NCBI GenBank assembly: GCA_021648625.1
Contig: JAKISK010000008.1
Coordinates: 1 to 39,214 of the forward strand
Origin: Thiomicrorhabdus sp.
Lineage (GTDB): Bacteria > Pseudomonadota > Gammaproteobacteria > Thiomicrospirales > Thiomicrospiraceae
Direction of reading: 5' to 3'
Length of the DNA stretch: 39,214 nucleotides
Shown here: in pieces, positions 18,920 to 26,054 of the stretch
Position numbering within the stretch: the first letter of the stretch is position 1
Layout of the letters: each line of letters starts with the position of its first letter
The notes under the pieces: model-generated
Database searches by the model: none
Told to the model about the DNA's origin: nothing
The model's input: the letters and a program-made list of their open reading frames with translations, nothing else
Position numbers and translations under genes: made by a program

Positions 18920-19984
18920 TTGAGCAAGATGCAAATAGAAATGGTTTATATTCTTAATAATACCCCCTCCGCACTTAACATTAACTCGCCCGCCAACGCC
19001 CTCTCGTCTAAAAATATGCAGTTACATGTGGGACAAATACTCAATGCGACCATTAAGTCCACCCAAGGAGGTCAAGTACAACTCAGTATTGGAAACCAAA
19101 CACTGACGGCAAGTACCTCAGAAAACAAATTGCAAACAGGCTCAGTACAAGTACAGGTTAAACAAACACAACCTTCCATTGTGTTATCCATTGTTTCAAA
19201 CAACAAGCCAGCATCGTCTACCAATCAAGCGCAACAAGTACTCCAGGCAAGTTATCGGCAACTAATGCCTGCACAAACAAATATTTCGCAAGCGTTTCAG
19301 CAAATAAGCTTGTTACAGTCACTTCCACCTTCTTTGCTCTCACCTATTAATCAATTACTGGATCAAATGCTCAAATCAAGTACCCCGTTATCAGGAAAAG
19401 AGCTTAAGAACAAACTGGAACAAAGCGGCCTTTTTTTAGAGTCTAAACTCAAAAATAGCGACACGCCCAACGTTCAAAAAGACTTAAAGGCGCAGTTGCT
19501 CACGCTTAAACACCAAAGCGAATCGCTCAGCGCAAAAACCCCTTCTCCACAGCTGCTGCAACTTACCAGTATTTTGACTCAAGCCATTAATCGCCTGACT
19601 GTCCAACAATTACAAATGTATGAGAACCCGCTCGTAACCCCTTTAGAACTCCCTTTTGAGTCTGAAAAAAGCTTGCATAAAAGCACCATTGAGCTTCGTC
19701 AAAACAATCACACCATTCCTGCTTCATGGGAGGTGTTAATTGACACCTCTTTGCCTCAAGGTGAGCTTTCGACCAAACTGCTCATGAACCCCAAAGGGGA
19801 AATAAGTTGCTTTCTTTGGTGTGAAACCCAAGCATTAGAAAACCGAATAAAAAAGCAATTAACCACATTAACACAATCCTTTTCAGACAATGAACTCCCT
19901 GTAAGCAGTATCCAAATCATCCAACAAAAACCCGTAACAACTCAACACACCACGCAAGTTGCTTTAATCGATATTCATATTTAA
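18920..19984 (+). CDS. FliK-like (flagellar hook-length control-type) protein
   Basis: Gln/Ser/Thr-rich N-terminal part; C-terminal WEVLIDTSLPQGELSTKLLMNPKGEISCFLWCET...ENRIKKQLTTL resembling FliK C-terminal domains. Confidence 0.55.
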   Translation: MSKMQIEMVYILNNTPSALNINSPANALSSKNMQLHVGQILNATIKSTQGGQVQLSIGNQTLTASTSENKLQTGSVQVQVKQTQPSIVLSIVSNNKPASSTNQAQQVLQASYRQLMPAQTNISQAFQQISLLQSLPPSLLSPINQLLDQMLKSSTPLSGKELKNKLEQSGLFLESKLKNSDTPNVQKDLKAQLLTLKHQSESLSAKTPSPQLLQLTSILTQAINRLTVQQLQMYENPLVTPLELPFESEKSLHKSTIELRQNNHTIPASWEVLIDTSLPQGELSTKLLMNPKGEISCFLWCETQALENRIKKQLTTLTQSFSDNELPVSSIQIIQQKPVTTQHTTQVALIDIHI

Positions 19985-20145
19985 AAAAGGCTCCATTATG
20001 ATAAGGATAAGTTCGAATAGCCTGATAAAAAAAACCTAAAATATGCATTTTTTTAATCAATTTTAGTGATGGGGACTAGACCTTTTAAAACGAATCGGTT
20101 AGTTTAGAAACTCATCCTGTCAACTACAGAAGAGACGCCAATCCT

Positions 20146-20667
20146 ATGGAAAAGAATTTAGACTCCATCCAAGCGCAAATTGATCAACAAAATGATGATA
20201 ACGATCAAGTCTTAAGCTTTATACTGGGGCAAGAAGAGTACGGTGTTGATATATTGAGGGTTCAAGAAATTAAAGGTTGGGAGCGCACAACCCCCATTCC
20301 CAATACGCCAAAATACGTTATGGGGGTCATTAACCTTCGTGGGGCGGTTGTGCCCATTATTGACCTACGAATTCGCTTTGGCTTAGAAGAGATGGTTTAC
20401 GACGATACAACCGTAGTGATTATCGTAAGATCCGAAGACGCGGTGGGAACTCAAAAAATTATTGGTTTAGTGGTTGATGGCGTATCGGATGTATACACCA
20501 TTCAACCAAAAGAACTTCAAGCCGCACCCGAGATGTCTGGAAGAGTACAGTCTGACTACATTCAGGGGCTGGCTACCATTAATGAAAAACTCATTGTTAT
20601 TCTTCGTGTTGACCCGTTGATAAACGAAGGCATTTTAGCCCAAATCAAAAAATCATTAAATATATAA
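20146..20667 (+). CDS. cheW: Chemotaxis coupling protein CheW
   Basis: QVLSFILGQEEYGVDILRVQEI...PNTPKYVMGVINLRGAVVPIIDLRIRFG. Confidence 0.94.
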   Translation: MEKNLDSIQAQIDQQNDDNDQVLSFILGQEEYGVDILRVQEIKGWERTTPIPNTPKYVMGVINLRGAVVPIIDLRIRFGLEEMVYDDTTVVIIVRSEDAVGTQKIIGLVVDGVSDVYTIQPKELQAAPEMSGRVQSDYIQGLATINEKLIVILRVDPLINEGILAQIKKSLNI

Positions 20668-20704
20668 ACCCTATGTATAATGTTGTCAAAAATAACCATT
20701 TAAC

Positions 20705-20856
20705 GTAACTACTCAGTGAGTAGATAATATGTATAGTAACGGCTCAGATGGCGCCTGAAAATGGTAAAATCAAGGCGAAAAATGTGAGTTTACATCTGTA
20801 AATGATCATTTTTTAACACAGAGTTAACCTTTTTCAGGGGCTAGCTGAGTCGTTAC
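20705..20856. mobile_element. MITE family P1, copy A (152 bp)
   Basis: GTAAC...GTTAC palindromic element; perfect 8-bp direct repeat CATTTAAC at 20697-20704 and 20857-20864. Confidence 0.95.
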
Positions 20857-20889
20857 CATTTAACAAGTATTAAATAGCGAGAAGACAAG

Positions 20890-21249
20890 ATGCCAAAAAT
20901 CTTAGCAGTAGATGATTCTAAATCAATGAGACAAATGGTAAGCATGTCCTTAAAGTCTGCGGGACATGATGTAACGGAAGCCGAAGACGGTGCCGTTGCC
21001 CTAGCCATTGCACAAAAAGAGCAGTTTGATTTAGTCGTAACGGACATAAACATGCCCAATATGAACGGAATTGAACTGGTTACCGCGTTAAGAGCCATGC
21101 CAAACTATAAATTTACCCCCCTACTTTGTCTCACCACTGAATCTTCGGGCGATATGAAAGCAAAAGGAAAAGCCGCTGGCGCAACAGGATGGATAGTAAA
21201 ACCTTTCAGCCCTGAAAAATTATTGTCTGTTATTAGCCGAGTGGTCTAA
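20890..21249 (+). CDS. cheY: CheY-like response regulator
   Basis: ILAVDDSKSMRQMV, DLVVTDINMPNMNGIEL, GWIVKPFSPEKL. Confidence 0.94.
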   Translation: MPKILAVDDSKSMRQMVSMSLKSAGHDVTEAEDGAVALAIAQKEQFDLVVTDINMPNMNGIELVTALRAMPNYKFTPLLCLTTESSGDMKAKGKAAGATGWIVKPFSPEKLLSVISRVV

Positions 21250-21281
21250 ACTCACTGCGCTAAAACACAAGGAAAGAAACC

Positions 21282-21557
21282 ATGAGTACTGAAATTAAAC
21301 TTCCTGAAAACCTTACCATCCATCACATTGAAGATCACTTTAACACGCTTAATCAAATGTTTAGTGATGCTGAGAGCGAGATCGAAATAGAAGCCTCCGC
21401 AGTGGAAAGCATTGACAGTGCAGGCTTGCAAACACTGCTTGTTTTGATTAAAAACAGTGCCGAAAATGACAAAAAAATCTCTTGGAAAAACACACCTGAG
21501 ATCATACAAACCAGTGCTGAAAAACTGGGGTTATCTCAAACACTCATCTTATCTTAA
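21282..21557 (+). CDS. STAS-domain protein
   Basis: EIEIEASAVESIDSAGLQTLLVLIK STAS signature. Confidence 0.85.
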   Translation: MSTEIKLPENLTIHHIEDHFNTLNQMFSDAESEIEIEASAVESIDSAGLQTLLVLIKNSAENDKKISWKNTPEIIQTSAEKLGLSQTLILS

Positions 21558-21609
21558 AAAATTATCCCCCCCCCCCTCTTAAATTTCTCTGCAAATAGAG
21601 ATTCGGATC

Positions 21610-21909
21610 ATGAAGCAAACCCCTCAAACCCTTGCCGATAAAGTCGCCATTTCAATCGAGTATGAAGGCGCGGGCTCTGGTGCGCCTAAAGTTACGGCAA
21701 AAGGTAAAGGGTATATGGCTGAAGAGATCATTCAAAAAGCAACCATGTTAGGTATTCCCATTCAGAAAGATACCGCACTGGTTGGGCTATTAAGCCAGGT
21801 AGAACTTAACCATGAAATTCCAGAAGAGCTGTACGAATCTATTGTACAAGTATTGATTTTTGCTTATCAAATTAGTGGCAAAGCGTTACCCACTCAAGAT
21901 AAAAAATAA
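21610..21909 (+). CDS. Stand-alone FlhB C-terminal (FlhB-CC) domain protein
   Basis: VAISIEYEGAGSGAPKVTAKGKGYMAEEIIQKATMLGIPIQKDTALVGLLSQVELNHEIPEELYESIVQVLIFAY, colinear with FlhB downstream of the NPTH cleavage site. Confidence 0.9.
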   Translation: MKQTPQTLADKVAISIEYEGAGSGAPKVTAKGKGYMAEEIIQKATMLGIPIQKDTALVGLLSQVELNHEIPEELYESIVQVLIFAYQISGKALPTQDKK

Positions 21910-21913
21910 GAAT

Positions 21914-21990
<77 letters not shown>

Positions 21991-22103
21991 AAAAAAGAAT
22001 GAACTCGAAAAGTTCGGGCGTATTATAACCTTAAAGCCTCTAAATAAAAGTCTAAATAACGACTTTATCGTTCGTTTAATAAAAAAACATTAGGGGGGGT
22101 ACT

Positions 22104-22397
22104 TTAAGGAAAAGCATAACGTTTATCAGCACGCTCTAAACGGTGATTTTTGCCTTTTTTATTTAAAAGTCCATCAACCTTCTTTTCTAATGCATTCACT
22201 TTCGCTAAGCTTTTTTCGACCTTAGACTCTCTTGACTGAAGTGACTTTAATGAACTTTTAATCGCTCGATCTTGCTTGGCAACCTTGCCCTCTAAAACTC
22301 GAACACGAGTACTGATACTTGCTGCATCAGCCACCCCTTGCCATACAAATAACCCTAGAACGAAGGGAATGATTATTTTATATTTTGTCATAGTCAT
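22104..22397 (-). CDS. Small secreted coiled-coil protein
   Basis: Signal peptide then heptad-like VRVLEGKVAKQDRAIKSSLKSLQSRESKVEKSLAKVNALEKKVDGLLNKKG. Confidence 0.7.
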   Translation of the reverse strand: MTMTKYKIIIPFVLGLFVWQGVADAASISTRVRVLEGKVAKQDRAIKSSLKSLQSRESKVEKSLAKVNALEKKVDGLLNKKGKNHRLERADKRYAFP

Positions 22398-22431
22398 AAA
22401 TTGAGGCCTCCCAACGAATACCGCTTATCCG

Positions 22432-22992
22432 TTAATAAGAGCTTACTTGATAAACGGACTCAGGGCTTTGTATTTTTGCCTTGCTACCACTGTAAATAAA
22501 GGTTTGCTCAAAGAAGCGTTTGTCTACATACACCTCTAAAACGGTCTCGTAATTTCGATCGGCCATTGGCGTTACGCTCACAATCCTAGCACCACGAACC
22601 ACTGCATTAACACGCGCCCTAAAGCTATCACTTTTGGCCGTTAACGTTGAAATGGACGTGTTACTGTCTATTTTAACACCATGTAATTGCTCTGCCAGCG
22701 CACGGTAAGCATCTAACTTAGAGGCTCGAATGGCCATCAATCGGCGTTGCCCTGGCGTATAAGCACCAAATGTACTTTCGGCACCATAGCCAATGCCTGA
22801 AATTTTCATTAATTCTGGCTTACTTGCTTGTGCGGGCTGTACAACACTTGCTGCTTGGTTATGCTGAGTCCTAACCTCGGTACCCGAACAGCAAGACTTG
22901 CTTTGAATGCAACCACTCAATACAAAAACACTGGCTAAGCCAACCATACTTAATTTTAGAACAGTTTGTTTTTTCATTGCCCTACTCTCCAT
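22432..22992 (-). CDS. LPP20-family lipoprotein (FlgP-like)
   Basis: Lipobox LSGC; GYGAESTFGAYTPGQRRLMAIRASKLDAYRALAEQLHGVKIDSNTS..., typical of LPP20/FlgP. Confidence 0.82.
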   Translation of the reverse strand: MESRAMKKQTVLKLSMVGLASVFVLSGCIQSKSCCSGTEVRTQHNQAASVVQPAQASKPELMKISGIGYGAESTFGAYTPGQRRLMAIRASKLDAYRALAEQLHGVKIDSNTSISTLTAKSDSFRARVNAVVRGARIVSVTPMADRNYETVLEVYVDKRFFEQTFIYSGSKAKIQSPESVYQVSSY

Positions 22993-23065
22993 TTTTTATT
23001 TTTCTTATACACTAACGTCATCAATTTGCTAACAACTGGTTAATTTCTTTAAATAAACCTACTCA

Positions 23066-24133
23066 TTAAGGATAGGAATCACCTACTGACTGGTCATAAT
23101 AGCTATCGTCTGGTGCACTGTATTGATAGGGGTTATGTGTTTGTTTTTGCTTTAACTCTGTTGCCACTCGCTCTTTAGAAGCGAGTTTCTTTTGTTGCAA
23201 AAGCATCTGTTTTTCAAGGCTCTTAATGCTCAACAATAATGCCTTATGCTTAGATTGAATGTCTTTTACTCTACGATTAACTTCATCAATGCGCCTTTGA
23301 GCCGAAATCATTTTTTTATTGACCGACGTTGCAAGCTTAAGCGATTCAGAATCGGCTAATGCAACCTGCTGAACCAATTTGGCATCGGTATTCACCTCCA
23401 CAGGTGTGGGTTTTGCTGTACTTACGATATGAGTGCTCGATTCATTCAGGCCAAGCGGGTCAATGATTGCTATTTTTTGATCAGACGGCGCTGTGCTTTG
23501 CGCCTCTAACAGATCGGTTGTCACCCCTTCTAGCTGAAAGTTAAGTGCATCCAGTTTTTTCTCTAGCGTTTTAATGGATTGGTTTGAATTTTCGGCGTTT
23601 ACGGCAACACGCTCTGTGTTCACTTGAATCGATTCAATTAAGGTCAAAGTCTCTTCATCCAGCGCCGAACTTTTCGCCGCTAAAGCACTCCAAACTCCAA
23701 TCCCTATTCCAATCAAGGCCAATACCGTGAGGACGGCTCCAAAAATAATAATCAGTTTTTTTATAGAATCCATCTCTTCCACCGTCATTTCTGTCTTTAG
23801 GGGGGCTTTTTTTAAGGACGGTTTTTCATGATCAGAAACCGTTTTTTTAACGTCGGGTTGTTTTTTTTCTACCTCTGAAACACTTTTTTGAACCGGTTCT
23901 TCAACAGGCGTTTCTTCCTGTTCAGAGAATAACGGCTCCTCTTTTTCTGGCTCTGACAACGGCAAGGTCTCCGAATCCGATTTTACGTCATCCAATAAAG
24001 AGTCAATTGCATCTTTCTCTGCCTCTGACGTGGAGGTGTCATTTTTTTCAACAACATCCAGCTCTGCTTCATCAAGCAAAGCATCAATACTGTCTAAGTC
24101 ATTTGGATCAATGGTTTCGTCTGAAGTTGCCAC
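23066..24133 (-). CDS. Single-pass membrane protein with acidic N-terminus and C-terminal coiled coil, unknown function
   Basis: Acidic N-terminus, TM segment LIIIFGAVLTVLALIGIGIGVWSAL, coiled-coil C-terminal half. Confidence 0.7.
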   Translation of the reverse strand: MATSDETIDPNDLDSIDALLDEAELDVVEKNDTSTSEAEKDAIDSLLDDVKSDSETLPLSEPEKEEPLFSEQEETPVEEPVQKSVSEVEKKQPDVKKTVSDHEKPSLKKAPLKTEMTVEEMDSIKKLIIIFGAVLTVLALIGIGIGVWSALAAKSSALDEETLTLIESIQVNTERVAVNAENSNQSIKTLEKKLDALNFQLEGVTTDLLEAQSTAPSDQKIAIIDPLGLNESSTHIVSTAKPTPVEVNTDAKLVQQVALADSESLKLATSVNKKMISAQRRIDEVNRRVKDIQSKHKALLLSIKSLEKQMLLQQKKLASKERVATELKQKQTHNPYQYSAPDDSYYDQSVGDSYP

Positions 24134-24223
24134 TCTCGATTTCCTTAACGAAAAAAACAGGTGAAATTTACGCCACTAAACTATTTTTAAATACGCACTT
24201 AAGAACTATTCTTCGCTAGTTTC

Positions 24224-24375
24224 GTAACGACTCAGCGAGTAGTCAATATGTATAGTAACTGCTCAGATGGCTCCTGAAAATGGTCAAATCAAGGCGAAAA
24301 ATGTGAGTTTACACCTGTAAATGATCATTTTTTAACACCGAGTTGACCTTTTTCAGGGGCTAGCTGAATAGTTAC
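24224..24375. mobile_element. MITE family P1, copy B (152 bp)
   Basis: GTAAC...GTTAC; perfect 8-bp direct repeat CTAGTTTC at 24216-24223 and 24376-24383. Confidence 0.95.
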
Positions 24376-25874
24376 CTAGTTTCTAAGTTTATTTTAGAAA
24401 GTACTTCAGTTTCGTTTTGGTTCACCCAATACATCATCGGTAAAAGGTAAAACTGCCCAACAGAGCTGGATCGAATCGCACCAAACTCCGTTTCGATATA
24501 CAACTCTAAGCCATCAGAAATAGCGGAGTTGTTTACAATTTTAACTGCCACCTGACCTAAAGCATAAAACAGACCAAATTGATTATTTTCACCTGAAAAC
24601 GCATCTTTTTCTTGAGCAAAAAAAGAAAGATTAGGTTGAACATACGCGGGTAACACGGCATAAGAGGCGTGCAGTGAAGAGAGGTTTTTCTTAAAAAAGG
24701 AAACTCGAGGTACTTGAACGGGATACCAGACACGAGGAATATCGCTAAACCCGTAAAAATCTAAAATTGCGGTAACTTGTATCGCGTTACGCTCAGAAAG
24801 AAAGGAGATCACCACATCTATATCCTTTCTGACTCTTGGCTTAAAGAACAAATTTACATCAACCAATGATTGAAGCCACAACTGGCGTGCCTTTGAATGC
24901 TCTCGGTTGCTGGCAATTTCAACGGCCTCGCCTACCGTTTTATCAATATGCTGTTGTTGATACGTTCCTGTGTGTTCCGAGGTGTGCCACAACGAATAAA
25001 AAGCCGACTCTAGTTTTTCAGACGCCGCGTGATTATCCGTTAACACCAATATATTTTGATAAGACTCGGCCTCTAAAAAACGCATTAACACTTCAACGCC
25101 TTTCACTTTACTGGGTGAAAGTGCTCTTTCATGTCCATTTAAAAATCTCATCTCATTAAAATAAAACGTCGGAATTCCCGTACTTAAGGACTGCCATTGA
25201 TTGGCAATGGTTTTACGAAGCGGCCCAAAGATAAAATCGGGTTCATAGGCTTTTGCCAGTTGCCAAACCTCAAATGCATTTGCATACAGCGCCGTATCCA
25301 GAACCACCAGTGTTCCAACAAAATCGGCGCTTGTCAGTGCATCCGTTAGCCCTTCTAAAATCTGGTTACCCACTTGTTCATACGTGCCTGTTAAAGGCAA
25401 TAAAACGGCTATGGTAGAATCCCCCCCCCCCCCTCTCGGAAATTGTAATGGCTGAATACCCGTTACCGTAAGGTAAGACTCGATCATCGTACCAGTATCA
25501 CTTAATGTGTTCTTATTTTGGGTTAAAAATATGTTTAAACGGGCTACACGCTCCTTAAAGCGTGGAAGAATCCCCATGGAATTAAGCTGATGAATGTAGT
25601 TATTTAACTCGTTGTGTTCACTGTTTTGATAAGCAAGCTCTGCTTTTAAGATCAAGATTTCTTGCTCTACTCTGATAAGCTGGTCTTCAACCGTTTGCTC
25701 AGACTCGTGGTGTGTCTGCTCACGTTCAGTGTGCTCCCAGCTCATAGAATAAGGCATGGAAGGGGTCAGAAGTTCATCCCACTCTCCACGTTCATTGGCA
25801 AAGATTGCCGTTGGCAACATCAAGCAACCTACTGAAAATATAACCGCTAAATGCCTCATCACATACATCATCAC
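24372..25874 (-). CDS. LpoA/LppC-like periplasmic protein (PBP activator family, periplasmic-binding-like fold)
   Basis: STIAVLLPLTGTYEQVGNQILEGLTDAL...EPDFIFGPLRKTIANQW resembles LppC/LpoA; TAA stop lies in MITE P1-B. Confidence 0.75.
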   Translation of the reverse strand: MMMYVMRHLAVIFSVGCLMLPTAIFANERGEWDELLTPSMPYSMSWEHTEREQTHHESEQTVEDQLIRVEQEILILKAELAYQNSEHNELNNYIHQLNSMGILPRFKERVARLNIFLTQNKNTLSDTGTMIESYLTVTGIQPLQFPRGGGGDSTIAVLLPLTGTYEQVGNQILEGLTDALTSADFVGTLVVLDTALYANAFEVWQLAKAYEPDFIFGPLRKTIANQWQSLSTGIPTFYFNEMRFLNGHERALSPSKVKGVEVLMRFLEAESYQNILVLTDNHAASEKLESAFYSLWHTSEHTGTYQQQHIDKTVGEAVEIASNREHSKARQLWLQSLVDVNLFFKPRVRKDIDVVISFLSERNAIQVTAILDFYGFSDIPRVWYPVQVPRVSFFKKNLSSLHASYAVLPAYVQPNLSFFAQEKDAFSGENNQFGLFYALGQVAVKIVNNSAISDGLELYIETEFGAIRSSSVGQFYLLPMMYWVNQNETEVLSKINLETR

Positions 25875-25896
25875 ACCTCTAACACTCTAAAAAATC

Positions 25897-26048
25897 GTAA
25901 CTACTCAGCGAGTAGTCAATATGTATAGTAACTGCTCAGATGGCGTCTGAAAATGGTCAAATCAAGGCAAAAAATGTGAGTTTACACCTGTAAATGATCA
26001 TTTTTTAGCACAGAGTTGACCTTTTTCAGGGGTTAACTGAGTCGTTAC
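25897..26048. mobile_element. MITE family P1, copy C (152 bp)
   Basis: GTAAC...GTTAC; perfect 8-bp direct repeat AAAAAATC at 25889-25896 and 26049-26056. Confidence 0.95.
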
Positions 26049-26054
26049 AAAAAA

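Noticed and set aside
24224-26048. Two same-orientation MITE copies flanking the LpoA-like gene as a composite transposon
   Set aside because: Each copy has its own complete and different 8-bp duplication (CTAGTTTC and AAAAAATC), so they are independent insertions; a composite would share one duplication at its outer ends.
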